64,000 bases of DNA. Origin: Cytophaga aurantiaca DSM 3654. GTDB taxonomy: Bacteria > Bacteroidota > Bacteroidia > Cytophagales > Cytophagaceae. Location of the stretch: positions 96,730-160,729 of the forward strand of contig NZ_KB903622.1 in NCBI RefSeq assembly GCF_000379725.1. The letters run 5' to 3'. The first letter of the stretch is position 1, and each line of letters starts with the position of its first letter. The position numbers were made by a program, and so were the translations under genes. Below are positions 52,029-61,800 of the stretch, piece by piece. The notes under the pieces were generated by a model. That model saw only the letters and a program-made list of their open reading frames with translations, searched no databases and was not told the origin of the DNA.

Positions 52029-52344
52029 TAGATATACTCTGACAAATACTATTGTCTTTTTGAGGTAAGTCTTTTCATAATATACAAGACGGGTACTTGT
52101 ATATTATGAAAAGACCCCATCGGGGTCAAATATCTGTAGCATTGATTAGAATGAAAAAAACACGCGCAATACCGAAGGTATTGTATTCTTGAAACGATGA
52201 TACCTTCGGTATTGCGCGTAGGACCTTTTATATGTTGTTTCTACAGATATTTGACCCCGATGGGGTCTTTCATGAACAATACTTTCAATTAAATATAATC
52301 TATACTAATGATAGAGGAATAATAGTATTGTCAGGGTAGATCTA
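52029..52344. repeat. 316-bp nested palindrome with terminal inverted repeats
   Basis: Fills most of the 434-base gap 52026-52459, which has no gene. Outer repeats TAGATATACTCTGACAAATA.. (52029-52053) and ..AATAGTATTGTCAGGGTAGA (52321-52344) are inverted copies with a few mismatches. Inside: a perfect 20-bp stem (52069-52088/52096-52115), a perfect 27-bp inverted repeat (52113-52139/52241-52267) containing GACCCCATCGGGGTC, and a perfect 19-bp inverted repeat (52162-52180/52201-52219) with ACGCGCAATACCGAAGGTA. It resembles a MITE or multi-REP element. A related one lies at 63642-63771. Confidence 0.92.
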
Positions 52345-52459
52345 AATAAAATAAAATATAGCCGAGAGCACTATTTAAACATTACTGGAAAATCGGTATT
52401 GCAAGGGTCGAATGGATTTTATATTTTGAACATTCTTTAGGTCATAAATAATTAAAACA

Positions 52460-53104
52460 ATGAGTCAACAGCCATTAATCGAAAAAGTACTTACTGCGGA
52501 GGAACAAAAAAACTTAACTCCCGATGAAGTAATTGCGAGTTTAAAAGAAGGTAACAAACGTTTTTGCTCCGGAAGTTTAACGATGCGCGATCACTCTAAA
52601 CAAATCAGAGATGCTGTAAGCGGTCAGTTTCCGAAGGCTGTAGTTTTATCGTGTGTAGATTCACGCGTGCCGATCGAAGATGTATTTGATAAAGGGATCG
52701 GAGATATGTTTGTGGCGCGAGTTGCCGGGAATATTGTAAACGAGGATATTCTTGGATCAATGGAATTCAGTTGTAAAGTTTCAGGTGCTAAGCTGGTACT
52801 TGTAATGGGACATGAATACTGCGGAGCCATTAAAGGTGCGATTGATAATGTAGAATTAGGAAATCTTACGGGATTGCTTAAAAAGATCAGACCGGCAGTT
52901 GACAGATGCTGTGATTTTCCGGGTGCACAAACATCAAAAAATCCGCAGTTCGTTGATCAGGTAGTTCGTGAAAACATCAAGGTTGCTGTGTTGAATATCC
53001 GTGCGCAAAGCCCTATTCTTCGTGAAATGGAAGAAGCGGGTGAAATAAAAATTATTGGTGCGTATTACGATATGGATAACGGACAGGTGACGTTTTATGA
53101 ATAA
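52460..53104 (+). CDS. Beta-class carbonic anhydrase
   Basis: A 214-residue zinc enzyme that interconverts CO2 and bicarbonate. Zinc and catalytic residues: Cys65, Asp67, Arg69 (VVLSCVDSRVPIEDVF), His118 and Cys121 (VMGHEYCGAIKGA). Without a clear signal peptide it should be cytoplasmic, where it supplies bicarbonate for carboxylases. It follows the nested palindrome, which separates it from the copper-like group. Confidence 0.94.
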   Translation: MSQQPLIEKVLTAEEQKNLTPDEVIASLKEGNKRFCSGSLTMRDHSKQIRDAVSGQFPKAVVLSCVDSRVPIEDVFDKGIGDMFVARVAGNIVNEDILGSMEFSCKVSGAKLVLVMGHEYCGAIKGAIDNVELGNLTGLLKKIRPAVDRCCDFPGAQTSKNPQFVDQVVRENIKVAVLNIRAQSPILREMEEAGEIKIIGAYYDMDNGQVTFYE

Positions 53105-53159
53105 GCGAATCAAATTCCAAATAACAAAATGCAAATATCAAACGGATTGGTAAACATCT

Positions 53160-53190
53160 TTCGTCAGACCACTTTTTGTGGTCCGACGAA
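53160..53190. repeat. CGTCAGACCAC-family hairpin
   Basis: TTCGTCAGACCAC, TTTTT, GTGGTCCGACGAA: a 13-bp stem with one mismatch. It repeats the motif at 9699-9760, and follows the carbonic anhydrase gene. Confidence 0.75.
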
Positions 53191-53209
53191 TTGTAAGTTA
53201 TTAACCATG

Positions 53210-53225
53210 TTATAACTCATAATTT
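53210..53225. repeat. 16-bp direct repeat, left copy
   Basis: TTATAACTCATAATTT, exactly repeated at 53632-53647. The two copies flank the HExxH mini-protein gene. Confidence 0.6.
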
Positions 53226-53582
53226 CATCCACGCGTACCGCTTTCTATTTTTGCGGTATGCGTGGTTATTTTCATTTTGATAAGCTTCTTTTTCTAAACG
53301 AATATTTCGATACGCCAGATCTCTGTCGAATTTGTATTTGAATAGATTGAAAATATAATTTCCTAAGTAGATCGGTAAAAATAAAAATGGCGTCAGTTCT
53401 TTTAATTGTTCATGGTGAATCAGTTCGTGATTGATCAGCGTTTTATTCTCCATGCCTTTTTTATCTTTGAAGAAAATCCAGAACACTGCATATTGCGCGG
53501 TAAATCCTTTGTTCGCACCTTTCTCTTTACTGAAAAGTCCGGTGATATTTTTCATATACCAAGGTGCGTGAACAAATCTCAT
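53217..53582 (-). CDS. HExxH-motif small protein (mini-gluzincin-like)
   Basis: A 121-residue protein with NHELIHHEQ (His52, Glu53, His56: HExxH zinc-protease motif), then a hydrophobic helix (FLFLPIYLGNYIFNLF) and a downstream Glu in RLEKEAYQNE that could be a third ligand. It resembles small single-domain gluzincin-like proteins, common in Bacteroidota but uncharacterised. Basic C-terminus (HAYRKNRKRYAWMK). It is flanked by direct repeats TTATAACTCATAATTT. Activity is inferred. Confidence 0.65.
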   Translation of the reverse strand: MRFVHAPWYMKNITGLFSKEKGANKGFTAQYAVFWIFFKDKKGMENKTLINHELIHHEQLKELTPFLFLPIYLGNYIFNLFKYKFDRDLAYRNIRLEKEAYQNENNHAYRKNRKRYAWMKL

Positions 53583-53624
53583 AGAATTATGAATTATAAA
53601 TTGAAAATGATGTCGGAATAAAAT

Positions 53625-53652
53625 TCATAATTTATAACTCATAATTTATAAT
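53625..53652. repeat. Two tandem 14-bp repeats
   Basis: TCATAATTTATAAC and TCATAATTTATAAT back to back, just before the CHAT gene's stop region. It contains the right copy (53632-53647) of the 16-bp repeat. An inverted relative occurs at about 53585-53600. Confidence 0.7.
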
Positions 53653-53654
53653 TA

Positions 53655-56600
53655 TCAAAGTCCGATCATAATAAATGCGCCCCAGTATTTCGGGTCCGGA
53701 TATTCTTTCATCAATTCCCTTTTTGCCTTATTGAATGCCTCTCTCTTATTGCCCGATTCCAGCCAGTAGGTATAGAAGTTTTCCATAAGTTTGATTGTTA
53801 CTTCATCCGAAACTTTTGATAAACTCATGATGATGGCTTTAGCGCCCGCAACGGTAAATGAACGCTGCAGCCCATAAACGCCTTCACCTATTTTTATTTC
53901 TCCCAAACCTGTTTCGCAGGCACTTAATACAACAAGTTCTGTTTTGTCTAAAGCTAAATTCATCGCTTCATACGCGGTTAAGATACCGTCTTCTTTGTTG
54001 ATGGAATTGATATTGTCTGTAGTAAGTAATTCTCCACCATTGAATAATACAACACCCGATTTAAGCAGAGGGTTTACGATACTTTTTTCTGATAGATCAT
54101 TTTCAGAACCGACTTTATCTTCCCAGAAAAATCCATGGGTAGAAACATGCAGTACATTCGGACTTTTAATATTCTTAACCGTATCTTCAGTAGCAGCTGT
54201 GCCGATATACATAACTGTTTTCCAATTATTGGAAGACATCAACGCGTTGATCTTTTTTACTTCTGTTTCTGAACCAGGTAATTGTTCGAGCGATGATTCA
54301 TCAACGTTGTCTGTTGTAAAATAAGTTGGATTTCCGATCAAGTCGATTTCCGATTGGTGTGCAAGCGCTGTCTTTGAAGATTTGAGTTGTTCGGTATTTC
54401 TATTTATGATATCTCTGCATGAACCGATATAAATGATGTTAGAAGAGTTGATCAGGTATTCTCCTTGTGCATTTTTTAATGTTTCAACATTTATTTGCGT
54501 ATAAACTCCATCGGCTGAGAAATAGATATTTGCATGTGTTGGATTCAGTAAAGTAGATATTTTTTTCCAGTATTGATTATAAGAAATGGTATCCACTGCA
54601 CTGAATTTTATCATGTTGCGATAATATTTCAAATATTTTGTTTCTAATTCTTTTCCATTTACTTCAATCACGAAATCCGGATTCGTTGATGTGTTGGTAA
54701 CCGAAATAAATGCATACCAAATGGTATCGCTGAAAGATTTGGTAAAATATCGGAATGGAATTGTTTCAATCGCGATCTCATTGTCTAGTAAATTTTGTTT
54801 GATATTTTTCCAGGTATACGAAACAGCTTTTGATTTATTCAGATCTGAAAAATATTCAGAAATAGTACTCAATTCTTTTTCTGTTGCTTCTAATTTTGCT
54901 TCCATAACGGCAATGTCAACGCCATATTCTTTTCGTTGAGCCACATTCATAGAATAGGCGATTGCTAAATTGTCGCGCAAGTCCTGAAGATTCTGATACA
55001 GACGAATAGCAGTTGTATCGCCGCTTGCGTAAATTTTATTTTTTACTTTGAGTTGTGAGTTCAGTAACAGAGATTTTGTCTGAAGCTGAATGTTCATGAT
55101 CTTGCCAATCATGTCCGGATGTTCTTTACTATTGGTGAATGCAATGGTTTTGTAAAATTCAAAGTCGTCTTTGATCTTGTCCCAATATGCCATCTTTCCC
55201 CGTTCGCTTAAAAAAGGAAATACCTTATCAATATACAACAGAGATTTATTGGTACATTCTTCAATGCTTTCTATTGCCTTGGACGTATTGCCAAGTATGT
55301 AATACATCTGTGAACAGCTGCCCAGTGCAAATACATATCCCGGATGATTGTCGTCAAAAATGGTTTTGTATTGATCTCTGGTTTTTTCAAAAGCTGTTAA
55401 GGCGTCCACATATTTTCCGGAACGATAATATATTTTCCCGGATAAATTATTGAGCTGCGCACTGTGAACGTTGTTCTTACCTAATTTACTTTCCCAGATT
55501 TTTTTTGCAGTTTCTATATTTGCTAAAGATGCTTTGTATTGATTGGTCAATGCCAGAAATATGGAATAGTCTTCAAGTCCTTCAGCATACAGCGTTGATT
55601 GGTCACTGGAAGCATTTTTAATGATGTCAAGTGCTTTTAAGAATTGTTTGTCCAGATCTGCCTGCTTGCTTTTATTTTTTCTGCTGGAATATAGATCGGC
55701 TTGAAATGTAGCAAGCGCAGCTTCGTGCATCAGAATACCTGTTTTGATATTTTTTTCTCCATACGTGTTTGTATAGATCTGTAACGCTTGCAAAATAGAT
55801 GATTCGGCCTTTTCGTAGTCACCAATAGCAGTATACAATTGCTTGTAATATAAAAGGCTGGTTGCGTATGGAATAGATTTTTCGCCGTAAACGTTTTTAC
55901 TTATCTGTAACGAACGGTTGAAATAATTATCTGATTCTGCATAGTTTCCAATGATGAGATTGTGTTCGCCTAAATAATTTAAAGTACTACAAATACTTTT
56001 ATGTGATGCTCCGACTGTTTCTACTTTTGATCGAAGGATGGAAGAAAGAATTCTATTACCTCTCTGGTATTCACCTTTCTTTACATATAGTAATCCGATT
56101 TCTTCTACCAGAAAAATATCATCGGTTTCAGATATACTTGCATTTTCTGCAGCTGATTTCGCTTTTTCTAAAGATACATCCGCTTCTGTATAATCGCCTT
56201 CAAGCACATTGAGTTTTAAGTTCAATTCCAGAGCTTCAATGTAGGCACGTGAATATTTCTTTTTATTATTTTTTTCGAAAATAGCTAAGCTGTTAGACAG
56301 CTGTGTTGTTGCTCCAGTGAAATCTCCTGTTATTGTTTTTAACTCACCCTGATGTGAAAGATAGATGGCATACAATGTATGTGTATTGGAAAATTTATTT
56401 TCTACACGTTTTAGGTTTAACGTAAGCCTGTTGTCTGCCATGCCAAACTCTTCCGTATAAATATATACTTTTGCAAAGTCCAGCGTATTTAAGTAGTAAT
56501 CCGGATTTTCTACTGAGATCTGATTTTGAAAATCTGAATCGAGTACACTGGAGTAAATTGTCTTCGCTTCTTTGAACTTGTCTAAATTGAAGGAGTAAAA

Positions 56601-57893
56601 TTTAGCTTTATCCATCAGCAAAATTTGATAGGCTGGTGATTTTTCTCCGGTAAGTTGAATTTGCAGCGCAAGCATCTCTGTTATGGTCTGCTCTGCTTCT
56701 GTGTATTTCTGTTGCTTGATCTGTATAGTAAATAATGTTGTTAAATATTTTTCGCGGAGATAATGGATAGAAGGCAATGTGTTAGAAGCTAAAAAATCCT
56801 TTACCAGAATTTCTGCCTTGGCCCAGTTATGCAGGGTCATTTCATGTTCAATCACAGAGTAGGTATTGGTAAGATATTGGAGGTTGCTTTTGTTATAGTA
56901 ACTATACAATCTTACAATGATATCATTTCTGTAATAGGCAGCTTCTTCAAATTTTCCTTGTTGAATTAAGGCATTGATCAATCCTTGTTCAATGTTAATC
57001 TGTATGGGAGCATGTGCCAGAAAGAACTGTTGTGAAAGTGCAGAAGCAGATTTAAATTCTTTTTCTGCAAGATGATATTCCAGATTGCTTAGGTAGCATT
57101 GTCCGAGTAGATAATGATACCGGGCTTTGCCGCCTTCCTGGTTGCCGATACCTGAAGCATTTTTATTAAGATAGGCTACTGCCGTGTCTGAAAGTCCGTT
57201 CTCTAAATACGCACGTCCTTTTAATAACGTATAATGTATGACTAGATTTTCCCGGATTCTTTTTTCATTTTCATTCAGCTCTTTAAAAATGAGTTTATTG
57301 GATGCATCAAAAACAGAATCGCTTGTTAATCGCATTGCCAAGCTATTTTTTCGCGCATCGGTTTCAGCTGTCACTTTATTTAAAAAACCTTTATGAAACA
57401 AAGCCTCATAATGATAATAGCTGATCAGCTCTCTATCGTAGGGCGGAAGCATCGGAATCAGATTTTTTATAGATGCATACACCGAATCTGTTTTGGTGTA
57501 AATGCCGCGTTGAAAATAAAAATCACAGAACACACTGAAGGTTTCAGCAATCTGACTTTTGTTCGCAGCATCTGTTAATGCGGGTAAGTATTTTTGAATT
57601 TCGTTACGGGCAGTACGCACTTCGGATTCTTTATCCAGTCTATCCGCAAATAAAGCAAGATAACAGTTACTTCTTAAGACATCGATTGGTTGCGCATGTG
57701 CTTTTTTTGTAATGGCAGCCAATGTTTTTTGAGAATAAAAATAACCGGCTTTATAATCTGCCTGTTCAGCAAAAACGGAAAGCTGTATAAAGTCTGCTTC
57801 AAATGCACTCTTCTGCGCAAGACTTTGCTGCAGCAAAGAGAGTGACAAAAAGAATGTAAAGAGTATTGTATAAATGCGTGTCATGTACTTCAA
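53655..57893 (-). CDS. Secreted TPR-CHAT protein, 1412 aa
   Basis: A signal peptide (LSLSLLQQSLAQ), then about 1000 residues of TPR-type helical repeats, and a C-terminal CHAT domain, a caspase-like peptidase fold. The catalytic pair is visible: His1253 in NVLHVSTHGFFW and Cys1326 in ELVVLSACETGLGE. The exported location is unusual for CHAT proteins studied in defence, but common in Bacteroidota. It is 14 bases downstream of the PorP/SprF gene, in one unit with a T9SS type B cargo gene, so it may act on, or in, the secretion or surface machinery. Protease activity is inferred from the dyad; targets unknown. Confidence 0.9.
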   Translation of the reverse strand: MKYMTRIYTILFTFFLSLSLLQQSLAQKSAFEADFIQLSVFAEQADYKAGYFYSQKTLAAITKKAHAQPIDVLRSNCYLALFADRLDKESEVRTARNEIQKYLPALTDAANKSQIAETFSVFCDFYFQRGIYTKTDSVYASIKNLIPMLPPYDRELISYYHYEALFHKGFLNKVTAETDARKNSLAMRLTSDSVFDASNKLIFKELNENEKRIRENLVIHYTLLKGRAYLENGLSDTAVAYLNKNASGIGNQEGGKARYHYLLGQCYLSNLEYHLAEKEFKSASALSQQFFLAHAPIQINIEQGLINALIQQGKFEEAAYYRNDIIVRLYSYYNKSNLQYLTNTYSVIEHEMTLHNWAKAEILVKDFLASNTLPSIHYLREKYLTTLFTIQIKQQKYTEAEQTITEMLALQIQLTGEKSPAYQILLMDKAKFYSFNLDKFKEAKTIYSSVLDSDFQNQISVENPDYYLNTLDFAKVYIYTEEFGMADNRLTLNLKRVENKFSNTHTLYAIYLSHQGELKTITGDFTGATTQLSNSLAIFEKNNKKKYSRAYIEALELNLKLNVLEGDYTEADVSLEKAKSAAENASISETDDIFLVEEIGLLYVKKGEYQRGNRILSSILRSKVETVGASHKSICSTLNYLGEHNLIIGNYAESDNYFNRSLQISKNVYGEKSIPYATSLLYYKQLYTAIGDYEKAESSILQALQIYTNTYGEKNIKTGILMHEAALATFQADLYSSRKNKSKQADLDKQFLKALDIIKNASSDQSTLYAEGLEDYSIFLALTNQYKASLANIETAKKIWESKLGKNNVHSAQLNNLSGKIYYRSGKYVDALTAFEKTRDQYKTIFDDNHPGYVFALGSCSQMYYILGNTSKAIESIEECTNKSLLYIDKVFPFLSERGKMAYWDKIKDDFEFYKTIAFTNSKEHPDMIGKIMNIQLQTKSLLLNSQLKVKNKIYASGDTTAIRLYQNLQDLRDNLAIAYSMNVAQRKEYGVDIAVMEAKLEATEKELSTISEYFSDLNKSKAVSYTWKNIKQNLLDNEIAIETIPFRYFTKSFSDTIWYAFISVTNTSTNPDFVIEVNGKELETKYLKYYRNMIKFSAVDTISYNQYWKKISTLLNPTHANIYFSADGVYTQINVETLKNAQGEYLINSSNIIYIGSCRDIINRNTEQLKSSKTALAHQSEIDLIGNPTYFTTDNVDESSLEQLPGSETEVKKINALMSSNNWKTVMYIGTAATEDTVKNIKSPNVLHVSTHGFFWEDKVGSENDLSEKSIVNPLLKSGVVLFNGGELLTTDNINSINKEDGILTAYEAMNLALDKTELVVLSACETGLGEIKIGEGVYGLQRSFTVAGAKAIIMSLSKVSDEVTIKLMENFYTYWLESGNKREAFNKAKRELMKEYPDPKYWGAFIMIGL

Positions 57894-57907
57894 CTGTTCA
57901 AACCGGA

Positions 57908-58786
57908 TTAAAATCCGTAGCGTACCAAAATTTCACTGCTGCCATAATTGCCTAAGGCAAATCCGGATGTATTGAATTCATAACGATAGCCCAATATGAT
58001 CTTTGGTGTTACGTTCACATTGGTGTATAGCGCTAATGCTTTTGGATACATAAAACCAACACCTGCTGTAAATGTCTGATTAAAGATCACACTCAGGTTA
58101 ATGTAGTAATTAAGCGGACGGGTAGGATAGTAACGTACCAATACGTTTGGCTGCAAGGCAATAAAATCTGTGACGTTGAATTTGATACCCGACATAAAAA
58201 AGAAATTTTTCTTTGCCAGAGATTTGTTGCTTGCTTCGTCGTGATATAATTTGTTCGGATCGATCAGTACTAAGTCAGGTATAGAAAGACCTGCATAAAA
58301 AGATTTCTTTTTGTAAAATACACCTGCACCAAATGTGCTAATGATTCCTTTGGTTGAATTCGGTGAAAGGTATGGATCATTTTCATCCCAGATAAATGCA
58401 CTTCCTGCACCGAAGTTTATTTGTGAAATACCAGCCTTTAAACCAAACTGCACAAAAGATTCACGACCGGTTTTGATGCGGTAACTTGCACTTGCCGAAA
58501 AATTGATCTGCAGTGTATTGCCAATAGAATGTCTGTTCAATACAATGCCACCACCCACATTTTTACCTAAAGGAGCTTCGGCTGTTACAACCTGTGTATT
58601 GGGTGCGCCTGGATACTTGGTCCATTGTGTGCGGTAAATACCGGTAGCACGAAACTGCGTACCTGAACCTGCATAAGCGGGATTGTAATACAGCAATACA
58701 TTTTGAAACTGACCGATGTTTGGATAGATCTGTGCTTGTGCAGAAAATGCAGCAAGAATTAAAAAGAGTAAAAGTGTTTTTTTCAT
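57908..58786 (-). CDS. PorP/SprF-family T9SS membrane protein
   Basis: A 292-residue outer-membrane barrel with signal peptide MKKTLLLFLILAAFSAQAQ. GQFQNVLLYYNPAYAGSGTQ, RATGIYRTQWTKYPGAPNTQ and GVGFMYPKALALYTNVNVTP are characteristic; the C-terminus ends in an aromatic residue (EILVRYGF). PorP/SprF proteins anchor or help secrete T9SS type B cargos. Here it is between the cargo gene (112 bases upstream) and the TPR-CHAT gene. Confidence 0.92.
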   Translation of the reverse strand: MKKTLLLFLILAAFSAQAQIYPNIGQFQNVLLYYNPAYAGSGTQFRATGIYRTQWTKYPGAPNTQVVTAEAPLGKNVGGGIVLNRHSIGNTLQINFSASASYRIKTGRESFVQFGLKAGISQINFGAGSAFIWDENDPYLSPNSTKGIISTFGAGVFYKKKSFYAGLSIPDLVLIDPNKLYHDEASNKSLAKKNFFFMSGIKFNVTDFIALQPNVLVRYYPTRPLNYYINLSVIFNQTFTAGVGFMYPKALALYTNVNVTPKIILGYRYEFNTSGFALGNYGSSEILVRYGF

Positions 58787-58897
58787 AGTGATATAATTTC
58801 AAAGCACACGACTGATGCTGAGCTATGTTTGTGCATGCATTGTGGTGAAACAGATACACCTTTGTATGAATGCTAATGATTGATTAAATATTCTATT

Positions 58898-61800
58898 TTA
58901 TTTTACGATCTGAATATAATTTTTCAATTCACGTCCGCTTCCTTTTTCTTTATAAACATAAAAGTAAGTGCCGGGTTCAATAGCATCCCCTTTTTTATTT
59001 ACACCTCTCCAATCATTTTGATAGTTCGTTGTTTCATAAACAACGTTCCCGATTTCATCCATAATGATCAGCGAATTATTGTCATCTAAATATGCATACG
59101 CAATTACCAGCCCATCATTCAAGCCATCGTTGTTTGGCGTCATTACTTCATTCGCCTTTAAAGGGGGAGTGATGGTTAGTGGAATTACGTTTATGAAAAT
59201 ATAGCCAACATCAGATGTTATTCCTAAAGAATCGGTTACGGTATAACCGATTCTTCCTTCACCAATAAAACCAGAAAATGGTTTAACATTCAGATTGCCA
59301 TTCAAGTCAATTAAAAAATTACCGATCGTTAAAGAATAAAATTTATTTTGAACGCCCGTATTTTCAAGGTCAATATCCGTTTGTGATGGAGCAACAGCAT
59401 TGGTTACGCCGTAATCGTTTGTCAGGATATTAACAATAGTGTCTTGATCAACCGTTATAATGATTGTATCATTCACAATAATCGGCTTTTGTATCGCAGG
59501 ATAGATGGCTACAGTAAATGACCTGGTTATGGCCTCGTAGGTTGAGGTAGCCGGAACACGGATTTCGATATCTACTGTACCTTGCTTGTAGGTGGTAATA
59601 GTTCCATCCGTATTGATTTGTGCTATGTCGGTATTATTTAATTGAACAATTTGTATTCCAGCTCTTGCTGCATCTGAATTTGTGAAATACTTTAATTGTG
59701 TAGTGTCATTGCTTAGTAAAACACCCGTGGTAGTTAATTTTAATTTAGTGTCTGGGTTAGGAGAGATTTTTATATAGGTCTCTACCACACTTTGTCTGAA
59801 CCCATCTTTAGCTACTTGTGTAACAATTACAGGAATGGAATCTGCACAAGAGATGCTGCTTACAAATCCCAATGAACCGATTTTAGCGCAAGAACTTGTA
59901 AAGCCGGTTTTGATTGTATAACTAATACTACCATCACTTAGTGTACTAGAAGGTCGAATGAGAAAATCCGGATCACCTGCATGCACGTAGATGGGGAAAA
60001 CAATAAGCCTCGGGTCTATTAAATCTTCAATTATTAGCTTGTAGTTTGTTACCGCATCGCATTTTAAGGGCTCTTTTGCTGTTATAGAAAAGTAATATGT
60101 TCCTGCAGTAGTAATAGCTCCATTACTCTGAAGTGTATTTCCTGTAAAAGTGAATCCGGTTGGCAGTGCTGTACTTGGTGCAACTGGTAAAATCGTATAC
60201 GTAGTATTTGTACCATTTAAAACGGTGAAATCCTGCTTGTATGTTTGTCCGACTTTTATTGTTTGCAGGGATGATGGTGTAATAATGGGGATTGGGTTGA
60301 CTTTAATTGTAGTATTTGCTGTAACCTGACAACCATTTATCAATCCAGAAACAGTATATATGATCGGTATTTGAATATTTGATGGGTTGATTGGATTAGC
60401 TATGTTAGTTGTTGCATTTGGTTGATATCCAGAAGGTGATGTTGACCAGGTATAGCCCGGGATGTCAAAAGGAGAAGTTGAACTAATGGTAAAAGCAACA
60501 TTCTGTCCGGAGCATATTGTATTGTTTGTCGCATTTGTAGCAATAGCAGCTAAATTATTATATACTCTTGCTGTCACTGGTAATGTGTTTTTACATCCGG
60601 TAGTAACATCCGTTCCAGTTACAGTGTAGCTGTAATCTAATGTATGATTGGTTGTATTATTTAATGGCGTAACATTTTTTGGTAAAATGGTGTATGCACC
60701 TGCCGTACCGGTTACATCTGCACTTGACCATATATATGTAGTGGCTCCGCTCATGTTTACTTTAACTGTACCGTTAGGACAAACTGGAGTGGAAAAAGTG
60801 CCAGAAGCTGTCAGTGTAGGGAGCTGGTTGATATAAATGGTGATTGGAGTGAATGATGTTGAGCTACAAGTCCCATTACTTGAAGCTGCTTTTACAATAA
60901 TTGAAGTGCCTGTGATTTGCGTGCCAGGAAGAGTTAATGTAGATCCAGTTTGTCCAAGAACATTATTTTTTGAATCATACCAACTTATTGTACCAGCATT
61001 GGTTTCTGCAGAAACGGTTGCTTGAGTATTTACGCAAACAGTAGTTCCCTGGGGATTTGTAATATAAATCTCACTTGATTTTCTATAGATGTACATCTCA
61101 CCTTTAGAATTATAGGTAATTAAATCTGATTGCCCATCTCCATCTACATCTCCTGAGATAAGGTTTGAATTGGTATTTATTCCAGTGAAAATCGATGATT
61201 TTATAGATTCGAACTTTCCTGAACCATCATTTTGATAAAATGAAATATTATTGAAACCTTTTTCGTCTGGGAAAAGCGCGGCAATATCTGGATTCCCATC
61301 ATTGTTAAAATCTATACCAGTAAAATCAATGAGGCTTGAAGTGAAATTCAAATCAGGATACATAGTAGTTTTATAAACCGATTGCATAAATGCAGATCCA
61401 ACAATTCCTGCTTTTGTTCCAAAAATCGCGTCAGTCTTTATATCTAAATTATAATCACCAATTTTAATAATATCAGCAGATGGACTATATAATTCAATAG
61501 GTTTATCAAAATTGAATTTTGTTAAGTTGGGATAGTAATACCCTTTATCACCATCGGTCACAATAATATCTTTATTTGAATCATTATTAAAATCACCTAT
61601 GTCTATTGAAGTTACTGATGTTGAGGATAGGGATTTTACAATTGCATAATTGCTGAAATTAAATAATGTAGTGTTTTTATTTTTTAAAATTACTAATGAT
61701 TTATCTACATTATTTGCAGCAACAATTTCTAAAAAACCATCCTCATCAAAATCTCCAACAGCAACATTTTTTGGTGATTTCCCAACCGTTATATGGACAG

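Noticed and set aside
52029..52344. Complete insertion sequence
   Set aside because: No reading frame for a transposase lies inside; it is a non-autonomous or structural element at most.
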